Assembly (NCBI GenBank): GCA_024276995.1
Contig: JAJRWB010000080.1
Location: 62,001-126,000 of the forward strand
Reading direction: 5' to 3'
Origin: Candidatus Eiseniibacteriota bacterium
GTDB lineage: Bacteria; Orphanbacterota; Orphanbacteria; Orphanbacterales; Orphanbacteraceae
Length of the DNA stretch: 64,000 nucleotides
Position 1 is the stretch's first letter. Each line of letters begins with the position of its first letter. Below are positions 50,555 through 59,158 of the stretch, in pieces. The notes beneath the pieces were generated by a model. That model did not search any database and was not told where the DNA came from. It worked only from the letters and a program-made list of their open reading frames with translations. The position numbers and the translations under genes are program-made.

Positions 50555-51322
50555 TTGAAAAGTGTCATGGAAGGAAGATCACACGGCCGTTTATCGTCGA
50601 GGCGGCTACGCCGCGCGACGGTCGTCGCGATGATCGCACCGGCGCTCCTCGCGTTCGGTGCCGGCCGTCCTCCTCCCATCGCCGATGGAGAGATGTTGAA
50701 AGAGCGGCTCGAAATGGTGGAGCGTCAGATCGTTCGCCGGGGAATCACCGACGAGTCGGTCCTCGCCGCCATGCGCGCCGTTCCCCGCCACCTCTTCGTC
50801 GGTGAAACGCTCCGGGACCGGGCGTATGATGATTCGCCTCTCCCCATCGGGGAGGACCAGACGATTTCCCAGCCGTACATCGTGGCGCTCATGACCGAAC
50901 TGCTCCGGCCCGGTCCGGGCGGGAAGATTCTCGAAGTGGGCACCGGTTCCGGCTACCAGGCGGCGGTGCTCGCCGGTCTCGTCGATACGGTGTTCACCAT
51001 CGAGATCATTCCCGAACTCGCCGCCGGAGCGTAAGAGACGCTCCGCAAGTATGGCTATGGGAACGTGGTCGTCCGGGCCGGGGACGGCTACCGGGGGTGG
51101 CCGGAGAAGGCGCCTTTCGACGGGATCATCGTCACCGCAGCGCCCGACCACGTGCCCGTTCCCCTTATCGAGCAACTCGCGGATGGGGGACGGCTGGTGA
51201 TCCCCGTGGGGCGGGCGTACCAGAGTCTCATGGTGTTCGAACGGAACGGAGGGAAGCTGACCCGGAGGGATGTCATCCCGGTGCGTTTCGTGCCGATGAC
51301 GGGGGAGGCGATGGAGAATTGA
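50555..51322 (+). pseudogene. pcm: Exported protein-L-isoaspartate O-methyltransferase interrupted by an in-frame TAA
   Basis: The frame reads as a complete PCMT: a basic N-terminus with a signal-like helix ([15 protein letters not shown]), then [24 protein letters not shown] and [12 protein letters not shown]. The SAM loop [15 protein letters not shown] precedes [11 protein letters not shown], and then comes TAA (51032-51034, codon 160). The frame continues unshifted with ETLRKYGYGNVVVRAGDGYRGWPEKAPFDGIIVTAAPDHVP to a normal end. One base change from AAA or GAA would give TAA. The enzyme repairs isoaspartyl residues using SAM, and the signal sequence would place it in the periplasm. Without readthrough the product is nonfunctional. 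TTG start with GGGAGG is preferred; ATG 50567 is possible. Confidence 0.82.
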
Positions 51323-51344
51323 TTACCCGCCGGGCCGCGCCGCG

Positions 51345-54116
51345 TCAGCGGAAAGCCTGCTCCTCCAGGATCCCGTACTCTTTCGCCTTCTCCTCGTCTC
51401 CCCGCGCGGACGCGAGAAGCGCGGCGGTACGGAAGACCATCCAGCGCTCTTCGGCCGGATGTTCATGCACCGAACGATATTCCCCCCTCTTCTTCTCGTA
51501 GACGTACCGGGGAGGATCGTTTCGTTCCACCGATTCGAGGAGGGGCCGCAGAAGTTTCTCCGCCTCGTCCGTCTCTCCCGAAACGGCTTCGACGTGGGCG
51601 AGCAGGGCGACGGCGAAATCGTTCCATTCCGCGTGGGCGATCGCCTCTTCGAGATGCTTTTTCGCCTCTTCCATATTCCCGCTGTAGAGTTCGACGAGTC
51701 CCGCGGCCGCCTCGACGTCGGTGTTCACCGGATCGAGAACGGTCGCTTCTTCGAGCTGCGCACGCGCGTCTTCGAGACGCTCTCGCCGGGCGAGGTATTT
51801 CGCGTAGTCCACCCTCAGCTCGACGATGCCGCTTCGCCGCAGGAGCGCCTTCCGGAAGAGGGCATCCGCCTTCTCCGGCCTCCCGTTGAAACCGTACGCC
51901 TCGGCGAGTCCCCATAGCGCATCGGGGTTATCGTCCTGGTATTCGAGGACCCACAGGAACGATTCGCGGGCGAGTCTCAGGTCGCCCCTGCCGAGGTAGG
52001 CGCCGCCCAAGGCGAGTTCGATCTCCCACCGCTGATCTCTCCCGACCGCGTCCCGCCCCTTGAGGAGGATCGCGATCCGATCCGATTGCGAGCCGGTGGC
52101 ATGAAACACCGCTTCCGAGCTTGCCCGCCACGGCGCGGCGGCCGTGGGATGACTTTTCGTGGCGAGACCGCCCGCCTCGACGGCGGCGCCGTCCTCACCG
52201 AGAATCGACCGGGTGCGTGCGAGGGCGCAGAGCGCCTCCTCGTCTTCGCCTGATCGGTCGAGCGCTTTCTCGAGAAACGCGACGGCGCTCTCGAGCCTCC
52301 CGTTCTCGATCTCGTCCGAAGCCGCCGCCACGTAGGCCGGGGCGTAGTACTTCGCGATCGACGTATCCGCCACCAATCCGCCCACCAGGGAGATCAGCTC
52401 CGGATCGAGTTCCTCGAGCCTCTCTCTCACGATTTCTCGCGTGTCATACTCGTCCCGCTTCGGACTGTAGATCGAGTTCATCCCCTCGGCGAAGTACTCC
52501 CACTCGCTCGATCCCTGGTACCGCGTGACGAATGTCTTCTTCCCTTCCGCCTCTCTCTTTTTCGCCTTGCGGTACTGTTCCCGGATCAGGCGTTTCTCTT
52601 CGGGCGTCAAGATACTGTGCACCTGGTGGGTCAGCTCATGGAGCACCGTGTTGTACCTGCCGAAAATCGTCCGCTCCACATCCTCCACGCCGGTCACGGT
52701 GTGGAAACCGCCGCAGCCGCGCACGTCGTCCCACAGTCGGGAGTCGTACGAGATTCTCAGGTCGGCCATCAGTTCCTGGTGGGGCGTTTCGGAGAGCTTC
52801 TCGTAGAGCGGCTTGATGTAATATGTCGCCCCCGCACCGACGAGCACCGGGATGAATCTCGCCCACGGTTCGATCGAAAGCGCCACGCGCTTCCGGTGTC
52901 TCGGTGTGAGAGCGTTGTAGTTCACGACGAAATCTTCGATCCCTTCGATTTCGGGCATCGGCGTCTCTTCGAACACCTTCTCGTATTCCGCGCGGTGGAC
53001 GTTGACTCTGAGCTTCTTCTGTTCCATCGCCTTCGCGAAGCCGTTGTGCGCCCTTCCGTAGTCGGGACATCGATCGAGGGACGCGCGAAAGTGGGTGATC
53101 GCGGAGTCGGACTCCCCCTCGTCCCAGAAGAGCGTGCCGAGGTAGAGATCGGGGTCGGCGAGGTCGGGGTGTTCCCGCCGGATATTGATCAACAGCGCCC
53201 TCGCCACACCGCGCCGCCCCCCCGCGATAAGCCGCGCCGCCTCGTGAAGGGTGGGCGCCGTCGATTCGTCCTCGGCGTCGTCGGGAAACGCCGCCGGGTA
53301 GGCCGCTTCCAACTCCGTGTAGTTCATATCGGAATAGCCATTGCCGAGCATGTAATGGGCTCTCTCGTTATACGGATCCCACTCGAGCGCCTCCCGCGAA
53401 AGGGCGATCGCTTCGCGTGTTTCCCCCAGACGAATCTGCAACGACGCGAGCGTGTTGATCAGGTGCGGTGTCGGGGGGCCCGCCTCGAGAGCGCGGTCGC
53501 CGAGAAGGGCGGCGCCGTCGAAATCGTTCCGCTTGTACGCCACAAGGAGGAGGCCTTCGAGTGCCGCGACGCCTTCCTCCGGGTCGCCCGCCAGGGCGAG
53601 CGCCTCCTCGTAGAAGGACTTCGCCTCCTCGTATCGAAGGAGCCTGTAGAGAAGAGCGCCCCCGGCGAGGCGACCCGCCGCGGAGGCGACCTGTTCGTCG
53701 ATCCGCTTCGCGGAGGCTTCGTCGAGGGCGGCGAGATCTTCGCGGGCCGAGAGGATCTTCGCCCGGCGGCGGAAGGAACGATCCGACTCGCCGAATATCG
53801 AAATTGTCGAATCGAGCATTGCGGCGGCCTTGTCGAAATCGTAACGGATCAGGAGGATGTCGATGCGAAGGAGCGCCGCCTTTTCGCGGTCGATGTCGTC
53901 TCCATCGGGAAGCGTCTCCAAGAGGGCGCGGGCTTCGTCGAGGCGCCCGATACGGACCAGCGTTTCGGCGCGTTCGAGCGCGTCGAGGGAGCTGTCGCGA
54001 AGCGTCGCCTCGAACGCCGCCCGACCCGCGCGGACCGGCTCGAGAAAACGCCCCGCCGCGCCGGACGGCGCGAGAATGAGAAGCACGATCATCGATAAGA
54101 TGCGGAGCGGTCTCAC
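51345..54116 (-). CDS. Exported TPR protein with embedded gluzincin-type metalloprotease domain
   Basis: A 923-residue protein. A signal peptide (1-22) is followed by TPR-like repeats from about 30 to 400 (for example AHYMLGNGYSDMNY). A zinc-peptidase module has HELTHQVH at 493-500 and a downstream EWEYFAEGMNSIY as the probable third ligand. Another eight or so TPR units run from about 600 to the C-terminus (ESAVAFLEKALDRSGEDEEAL, AEKLLRPLLESV). This sandwich is uncommon. It may degrade or anchor envelope proteins. The GTG start has GGAGGAGG upstream. A gap of 86 bases separates it from the sulfotransferase gene upstream. Confidence 0.75.
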   Translation of the reverse strand: MRPLRILSMIVLLILAPSGAAGRFLEPVRAGRAAFEATLRDSSLDALERAETLVRIGRLDEARALLETLPDGDDIDREKAALLRIDILLIRYDFDKAAAMLDSTISIFGESDRSFRRRAKILSAREDLAALDEASAKRIDEQVASAAGRLAGGALLYRLLRYEEAKSFYEEALALAGDPEEGVAALEGLLLVAYKRNDFDGAALLGDRALEAGPPTPHLINTLASLQIRLGETREAIALSREALEWDPYNERAHYMLGNGYSDMNYTELEAAYPAAFPDDAEDESTAPTLHEAARLIAGGRRGVARALLINIRREHPDLADPDLYLGTLFWDEGESDSAITHFRASLDRCPDYGRAHNGFAKAMEQKKLRVNVHRAEYEKVFEETPMPEIEGIEDFVVNYNALTPRHRKRVALSIEPWARFIPVLVGAGATYYIKPLYEKLSETPHQELMADLRISYDSRLWDDVRGCGGFHTVTGVEDVERTIFGRYNTVLHELTHQVHSILTPEEKRLIREQYRKAKKREAEGKKTFVTRYQGSSEWEYFAEGMNSIYSPKRDEYDTREIVRERLEELDPELISLVGGLVADTSIAKYYAPAYVAAASDEIENGRLESAVAFLEKALDRSGEDEEALCALARTRSILGEDGAAVEAGGLATKSHPTAAAPWRASSEAVFHATGSQSDRIAILLKGRDAVGRDQRWEIELALGGAYLGRGDLRLARESFLWVLEYQDDNPDALWGLAEAYGFNGRPEKADALFRKALLRRSGIVELRVDYAKYLARRERLEDARAQLEEATVLDPVNTDVEAAAGLVELYSGNMEEAKKHLEEAIAHAEWNDFAVALLAHVEAVSGETDEAEKLLRPLLESVERNDPPRYVYEKKRGEYRSVHEHPAEERWMVFRTAALLASARGDEEKAKEYGILEEQAFR

Positions 54117-54202
54117 CTTTCCTCCTCCTCGGGCGGTCGCGCGTTCGCGATCATTCGAACAGCATAGGGTAAGGGGCGAATCGGGACAAGGGGGCAACCG
54201 CC

Positions 54203-54985
54203 TCAGCGCCGGCGGGGGAGGAATTCATCGAGCCCCTCCGATTCGAGGCGGTTGCATAGGGCGGCGAAATTCGCCACATCGTCTTCCATCGACGTGGAGG
54301 CGAGCTTCACGAGGCGTGTTCTTACCGGCACGCTCTCAAGACCGATATGGGCGAAGACGTCGTCGAGCGTCGCTTGGTGGTTTTCGGAGTGCAGGAGATG
54401 GTCTTCGTAGCGCACCCGGATCGCTTCGATCCCCTCGAGCACTTCGTCCTCCTCGCGGTTGTGCTCGATCCGGAGTTTCATGTCGCGGATCAGCCTGTCG
54501 CAGTCGATATCGATGCGGATCGGTTTCACGTGCGAGCGGTCGGTGGTGCTTGAGAAGCCGCGGGCTTCGTAGATCTGGTTGCTCAAGCTCTGCCTGAGAA
54601 TATCTTTTCTTCGTAGATGAATGAATTTCCAGCCCGAACGATGAAGGCCGTGAAGGAACTTCTTATGATCGCGGATCTTCTGATCCCGGGTGAGCTGATA
54701 GACTTTCACTTTGAAGCCGTATGCGCTCTTCCCGCCGCGCGATGCGCGCCGGGAACACCCCTCGACATACGCTCCTGGGAAAAGGATCCGTCCGTAGATT
54801 CTCCGGTTGAAGATCTCCCTGTCGCAAAGGAGCGACGGATGGCAGTTCAACAAGCTGACGAGGAGCGTGCTTCCGCTTCTTCCCTGGGCGAAGATGAGAA
54901 ACCGTGTGCGCGGCCGCTTCGCACCCGGCAGGAATCGCGCGGCGTAGGCGGTGAACTTCTCGAACCGGCGGGAGGGTCGGCTCAC
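54203..54985 (-). CDS. PAPS-dependent sulfotransferase
   Basis: A 260-residue sulfotransferase. The 5'-phosphosulfate loop is AQGRSGSTLLVSLLNCHP (about 33-50) with the conserved Ser and Thr. FIHLRRKDILRQSLSNQIYEARG (about 120) supplies Arg and Ser for the 3'-phosphate, in the pattern of Stf0-like bacterial carbohydrate sulfotransferases. It transfers sulfate from PAPS to a sugar or lipid hydroxyl, probably at the cytoplasmic membrane face. PAPS can come from the Sat and CysC genes at 14.2-17.4 kb. The GTG start overlaps the stop of the small membrane protein by four bases. Confidence 0.84.
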   Translation of the reverse strand: MSRPSRRFEKFTAYAARFLPGAKRPRTRFLIFAQGRSGSTLLVSLLNCHPSLLCDREIFNRRIYGRILFPGAYVEGCSRRASRGGKSAYGFKVKVYQLTRDQKIRDHKKFLHGLHRSGWKFIHLRRKDILRQSLSNQIYEARGFSSTTDRSHVKPIRIDIDCDRLIRDMKLRIEHNREEDEVLEGIEAIRVRYEDHLLHSENHQATLDDVFAHIGLESVPVRTRLVKLASTSMEDDVANFAALCNRLESEGLDEFLPRRR

Positions 54986-55239
54986 CTCTCTTCCCCGGAT
55001 CGGTCGTCGCTTCTCCGCGCCGCGAGAAGGCGCCGCGCGATCCGTTGCCGCCGGACGACGCGGCCGAGAAGGATCGCACCGAACGCGCCGAGCGAGATAC
55101 CGCGAAAGAGCGAGCCGCCCCGGTTGCCGCCCATGGCGGCGCCGGCGAGAGAGAGGATCCCCGCCAGGAGAAACGCGATGCCCGCCACGACGAGCCAGAC
55201 GTTTCCCCCGCTCTTCCCCCGACGGTGCGGCGTGCCCAT
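54982..55239 (-). CDS. Small two-helix membrane protein
   Basis: An 85-residue protein: basic start (MGTPHRRGKSGG), two hydrophobic helices (about 12-32, VWLVVAGIAFLLAGILSLAGA, and 40-57, RGISLGAFGAILLGR), then an Arg-rich tail. No family recognised. Positioned 11 bases after the OPT transporter stop and coupled to the sulfotransferase by a GTGA overlap. The positive-inside pattern puts both ends in the cytoplasm. It could be a transporter accessory or membrane anchor for the sulfotransferase; this is inference from position. Confidence 0.6.
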   Translation of the reverse strand: MGTPHRRGKSGGNVWLVVAGIAFLLAGILSLAGAAMGGNRGGSLFRGISLGAFGAILLGRVVRRQRIARRLLAARRSDDRSGEER

Positions 55240-55250
55240 GCTCCGGCCCC

Positions 55251-57146
55251 CTACGCCGCCGACCGCGCCTTGCGCGCCAGGAACCAGGTGACCGCCGCGA
55301 AGAAGAGGATCGACACGAGGGAGGAGTCGAGCAGCCGGATCGGCAGTTGAACCTTGAAGAAAATGAGTGTCGCCAGGATCACACCGGTGATCGCCTCGCC
55401 CGCCACCAAGCCGGACGATACGAGGACGCCCCTGTTCTGGGCGCGTTCCGCCTCGTCGACGCCGGTGCGCCGTCGCACGGCGCGGCCGACGAGAAGACTC
55501 AGTAGCCCGCCCACCAAGATCGGCACCGAAAGCGACAGGGGGAGATAGATTCCCACCGCCACCGGCATGACGTGCGCACGGAACGATGAGCCCCGGGCGA
55601 GAAGCGCCCGGTCGATGATGATGATGGCGATTCCGGTGAGCGCCCCGGCGAGGATCATCCCCCACGGGAGCGTGCCTCCCTGGAAGAGGGTCTGTGTGAG
55701 GCTTGCGAAGAGTGTCGCTTGGGGGGCGCGGAGTTGATCGCCGATGCCGTACGCGCTGTGGAGCACGATCAGGATCGGGGCGATGATGAACGCCGGTACC
55801 ACGACGCCGAGCACCTGCGCCCACTGTTGCTTCACCGGCGTCGCTCCCACGAGATAGCCCGTTTTCAGATCCTGGGAGACGTCGCCCGCCGTGCATGCCG
55901 CGCAGCAGACCACGCCGGCGATGCCGAGCACCGAGACGATCCCCGTGAGGCCGCTGGCGCCCAGGAGAAGGAGAAGCCCGGAGGCGAAAAGCACCGTGCA
56001 GATCGTCATCCCTGAAACCGGGTTGTTGCTGCTCCCCACGAGGCCGACGATATAGCTCGACACGGCGACGAAGAAGAATCCGGCCACCGTCATGATCAGT
56101 CCCGCCACGATGCCGACCCACGCGGTATGGGCGAGGTGAATGTAGAGTCCGAAAATGAAGGGAAGAAGAAGAAGGAGGAAGATGCCGAGCTGCTTCATCG
56201 GCATATCTCTATCGGTGCGTGGCACTTCGTCGCCTTTGCGGCCGCGTCTCCCGCCGAACCCCCCGGCAAGACCCTTGCGGATCCCGTGCCGCACGCTCCA
56301 GATCGACCAGAGACCACCGACCACCATGGCGCCCACCCCCATGAATCGGATCTGTTCGTTCCAGATCCCCTCGGCGAAGGCGACGTAATCGGTCACGTCG
56401 CCCATCCCGGTGACGGCGACATACCAGGGTATGGCGACGAGCCAAGCGATCGCCCCGCCGAGGGTGATGAGGATCGCCACGTTCGGCCCGACGATGAAGC
56501 CGACCCCGAGGAGGGCGGGGGAGAGATCGCTTCCGAAGTAGAGCACCGTGTTGCCGGCCCGCGCCGCCCACGCGACCGTCCCCTTGATCAGGGCGATTCC
56601 GCCGACGAGTACCTTGAAGACGACGCCGACTCCCATCGCCTGGAACACCGTGGCAAGCCCGGTGCCCCCCTCCTCGCCCGCCTCGAGAACTTCGGCGCAT
56701 GCCCGCCCTTCAGGGTAGATCAGCTCCTTCTCCTCGATGATCAACGCCCGCCGGAGGGGAATCATGAAAAGGACGCCGAGGGTGCCGCCGAGGGCGCCGA
56801 TCAACGTGACCGGCCAGTAGTGGAAGTTGTGCCACGCCTTCGTCAGCACGAGCGCCGGCACGGTGAAGATAATCCCCGCCGCCACCGATTCACCCGCAGA
56901 AGCGATCGTTTGAACGATATTATTCTCCAGAATAGTTCCACGGCGGAGGATTCCCCTGAGAATACCCATGGAGATCACCGCCGCAGGAATAGAAGCGGAA
57001 ACGGTCATTCCGGCGTACAGCCCGAGATACGTGTTCGCGGCGGTCATCACCAGGCCGATGATCAGGCCGAGGCCGACGGCGATGACGGTGGTTTCGGCGG
57101 GGCTCTTCGTCGCCGGCACGAACGACCGGCCGGGGGATTGGCTCAT
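55251..57146 (-). CDS. OPT-family oligopeptide transporter
   Basis: A 631-residue protein with about fifteen membrane helices. The start TAANTYLGLYAGMTVSASIPAAVISMGILR and a middle NPVSGMTICTVL are OPT-family signatures, followed by CCAACTAGDVSQDLKTGYLVGATPVKQQ. Bacterial OPT members take up oligopeptides or metal chelates by proton symport in the inner membrane. The ATG overlaps the DUF3179 stop (ATGA) and AAGGGA precedes it. It belongs to the ECF sigma operon, suggesting regulated uptake. Substrate unknown. Confidence 0.9.
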   Translation of the reverse strand: MSQSPGRSFVPATKSPAETTVIAVGLGLIIGLVMTAANTYLGLYAGMTVSASIPAAVISMGILRGILRRGTILENNIVQTIASAGESVAAGIIFTVPALVLTKAWHNFHYWPVTLIGALGGTLGVLFMIPLRRALIIEEKELIYPEGRACAEVLEAGEEGGTGLATVFQAMGVGVVFKVLVGGIALIKGTVAWAARAGNTVLYFGSDLSPALLGVGFIVGPNVAILITLGGAIAWLVAIPWYVAVTGMGDVTDYVAFAEGIWNEQIRFMGVGAMVVGGLWSIWSVRHGIRKGLAGGFGGRRGRKGDEVPRTDRDMPMKQLGIFLLLLLPFIFGLYIHLAHTAWVGIVAGLIMTVAGFFFVAVSSYIVGLVGSSNNPVSGMTICTVLFASGLLLLLGASGLTGIVSVLGIAGVVCCAACTAGDVSQDLKTGYLVGATPVKQQWAQVLGVVVPAFIIAPILIVLHSAYGIGDQLRAPQATLFASLTQTLFQGGTLPWGMILAGALTGIAIIIIDRALLARGSSFRAHVMPVAVGIYLPLSLSVPILVGGLLSLLVGRAVRRRTGVDEAERAQNRGVLVSSGLVAGEAITGVILATLIFFKVQLPIRLLDSSLVSILFFAAVTWFLARKARSAA

Positions 57147-58180
57147 TTTTCCCTTGCGCTCCACAGGTCGGTTTGAGGAAAGAAGCTGCTCCAGGCGAAC
57201 CAGAACGCCTGGGTGGCCGGTATTTCCCTAAGCCGCCCTCCGGCCGATTCCCCGCGGCTCACGTTCCAGAGCGCCCCCGTCCGGTCATCCTTCATGCGCA
57301 GCACGCCGTCATCGACCGAAGGTTCGAAGCGGAGAACGTTGCCCTGGAAGGTTCGATCATACACGAAAGCGGTCTTTTCCGTCGCGATCCAGGCGACCAC
57401 CACCGGCACGCCCCCCACCTCGGTGTTGACCACAGGATGATCGTCGAGGGCGCCGGCGGGAAACGCCGCCTTTCCCGCTCCGATCCGGACACCGACGACG
57501 AGATCTTTCCCGCCGAGCCTCGAGTCGGCGTTCTTCCGGCCGAAAATGCCGTTCATCGAATCGTCGGTGAAGTACCTCTCGTATGCCGACCCCTCCTCGC
57601 GTCCCCCGTCCTTCAGCAGGACCTTCGTATCGGGCCACGCCTTCTTCCACTCCCGCCACGTGGTCTGCACGCTCGGGAAAACGATGAGCTTCTCTCCTTC
57701 GCGATCACCGGAGATGCACTCGCCGAGCACATGGCTCCACAGCGAGCGACTCTCCCGATCGAACATGATGAGCGAATCTTTCCAGAGTTTTCCTGAAACG
57801 CCGAAGGTAAGCACGGTGCCCTTCCGCTTCCGCTCATACACGATGGCGGTGTAGCACAAAGGTCACCAAGTCGCGGCGATCGCCGTTCCCCCGAGCACGT
57901 CGTTGACGATCTCATGCCGGTCGAGGTGCCAGGTGGAGTACGCTTTCGCTTCACCGCCCGCGTGGACGCCGATCACCATTTCATCGGGCCGGAGAAAACT
58001 GTCCGCCTCGGAGGCGGTCACGAAGACGGGGTTGTCGATGGCGGGGATGGCGTCGAAGTCGAGCACGGTGTACATCGGATCACCACGGACGAACACCGTG
58101 TCGCGGACCCCCTCGGCGCGGGGTGCGCCGTGCGGAACAGGTAAGAGAAGAAGGAGGAAAGCGGCTGCGGTTTTCTTCAT
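57143..58180 (-). pseudogene. DUF3179 protein with an in-frame TGA at the first Cys of its CPLC motif
   Basis: The frame encodes 345 residues except for one TGA at 57865-57863 (codon 106). Before it: signal peptide, FDAIPAIDNPVFV and DRHEIVNDVLGG. After it: PLCYTAIVYERK, WSHVLGECISGDREGEKL, and conserved blocks to the C-terminus. In DUF3179 proteins the site is normally TYCPLCGTA, so the TGA replaces the first Cys of CxxC, giving W-stop-P-L-C. Three readings are open: selenocysteine, a TGC/TGT to TGA mutation, or a sequence error. A hairpin with a 5-bp stem (TACAC/GTGTA, 7-base loop) starts nine bases after the TGA. Function of DUF3179 is unknown. Confidence 0.8.
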
Positions 58181-58184
58181 ACGG

Positions 58185-58439
58185 TCAGCCCTTTCCCTTT
58201 CCGCCGCCGCAGATCCGGTCGACGATTCGCTTCTCCATCCCTTCGGGAACGGGCGTATTCTCACGTTCGGCGGCGGCTTGCTCCCGGGCGAGCCGGCCGA
58301 TGAGGCCGATCTGCTTCAGTAAGCGACGGCAGTTCGAGCACATCATCAGGTGGAGCCGGAGGAAGAGCTTTCCGAAGAACCCGGTCGTCTCCATCGATCC
58401 GTCGGAGATCATTTTCGCCGTATCACGACACGACAGCAT
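58185..58439 (-). CDS. Zinc-finger anti-sigma-like protein (zf-HC2)
   Basis: An 84-residue protein. LHLMMCSNCRRLLKQI has the H-x3-C-x2-C motif of ZAS-type anti-sigma factors, with an upstream CRD that often supplies the fourth ligand. There is no membrane helix, so it would be a soluble anti-sigma that holds the ECF factor encoded three bases upstream. The C-terminal half (MEKRIVDRICGGG) is short. In this family, oxidation or metal loss releases the sigma factor. It is followed by the DUF3179 gene. Confidence 0.78.
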   Translation of the reverse strand: MLSCRDTAKMISDGSMETTGFFGKLFLRLHLMMCSNCRRLLKQIGLIGRLAREQAAAERENTPVPEGMEKRIVDRICGGGKGKG

Positions 58440-58442
58440 CGC

Positions 58443-59024
58443 TCACCCTCTCTCCACTCCCTTCGATTCGAGGCACTCGCGCAATCCGTTTCGCGCGCGG
58501 TAGAGGAGCACGCCGAGATTCGTTCCCGTGACGTCGAGAATCTCGCAGATCTCCATCGTGGGAAACCCCTCCACTTCCTTGAGAACGAAAGCGTTTTTCT
58601 GCTTTTCGGACAGCCCTTCGAGACATTCGCCGATCATGGCGCGAAGCTCGCCGTCGTTGAAGATCTCCTCGACATCCCTCGGCGGGCGGATCCAGTGACC
58701 GTTCGAATCGAAGCGCGACTCGATCACGTCGTCGATCGAATCGTGGGCCTCGCTCTTCTTCCGCTTCCGTCTCGATTCGGCGATCTTGTTGTAAAGAATA
58801 CCGAAGAGCCACGTCCGGATGTGGGATCTCCCCTCGAACCGGGCGATATTCTGGACGAACGCGGTGAGCGTCTCTTGGACCGCCTCTTCGGCCTCGTCTT
58901 CCCGGAGTCCCGCCCCGAGGGCGGCGCGAAAGATCTGCTTCCCGTAGGCGTGCACCACGGCAGTGAGTGCTTCTGGGTCCTTCTTCCTTACACGGTCGAG
59001 AAAATCGGGGTCTGAAAAGTTCAA
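58443..59024 (-). CDS. ECF-type RNA polymerase sigma factor
   Basis: A 193-residue sigma factor. Region 2 spans about 10-85 (GLREDEAEEAVQETLTAFVQNIARFEGRSHIRTWLFGILYNKIAESRRK). Region 4 spans about 130-185 (LEGLSEKQKNAFVLKEVEGFPTMEICEILDVTGTNLGVLLYRARNGLRECL). It directs RNA polymerase to alternative promoters, under control of the zinc-finger protein just downstream. No ATG fits; TTG at 59022-59024 has AAGGGGG upstream and places region 2 correctly. First gene of a run through anti-sigma, DUF3179, OPT, small membrane protein and sulfotransferase genes. Confidence 0.87.
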   Translation of the reverse strand: MNFSDPDFLDRVRKKDPEALTAVVHAYGKQIFRAALGAGLREDEAEEAVQETLTAFVQNIARFEGRSHIRTWLFGILYNKIAESRRKRKKSEAHDSIDDVIESRFDSNGHWIRPPRDVEEIFNDGELRAMIGECLEGLSEKQKNAFVLKEVEGFPTMEICEILDVTGTNLGVLLYRARNGLRECLESKGVERG

Positions 59025-59071
59025 GCCGCCCCCTTCACCCGGATGGCCGAGCGGGTTCCATCGAAACGGAG

Positions 59072-59100
59072 AAAGCGTACCAGCTTCGCCTGTGGGTGGC
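59072..59100 (-). promoter_or_regulatory. Weak candidate promoter for the ECF sigma operon
   Basis: On the minus strand, in the divergent gap, TTGCCA is followed after 17 bases by TACGCT, upstream of the TTG start. The -10 match is poor, so this may instead be recognised by an alternative sigma factor. Position approximate to a few bases. Confidence 0.3.
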
Positions 59101-59158
59101 AACAGCGCCTCCCATATTTCAGGTGCGCCGGGCGGTGAGGGCTTGTACACTTCGCCTC

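Noticed and set aside
30719-58180. Reassigned genetic code (stop codon read as amino acid genome-wide)
   Set aside because: All three stop codons are used as normal gene ends in the window and each also appears once inside a gene, so no single reassignment explains the data.
2141-58439. The many 4-base ATGA/GTGA overlaps as a special feature
   Set aside because: They are common translational coupling in compact bacterial operons; they were used to choose starts but are not unusual in themselves.
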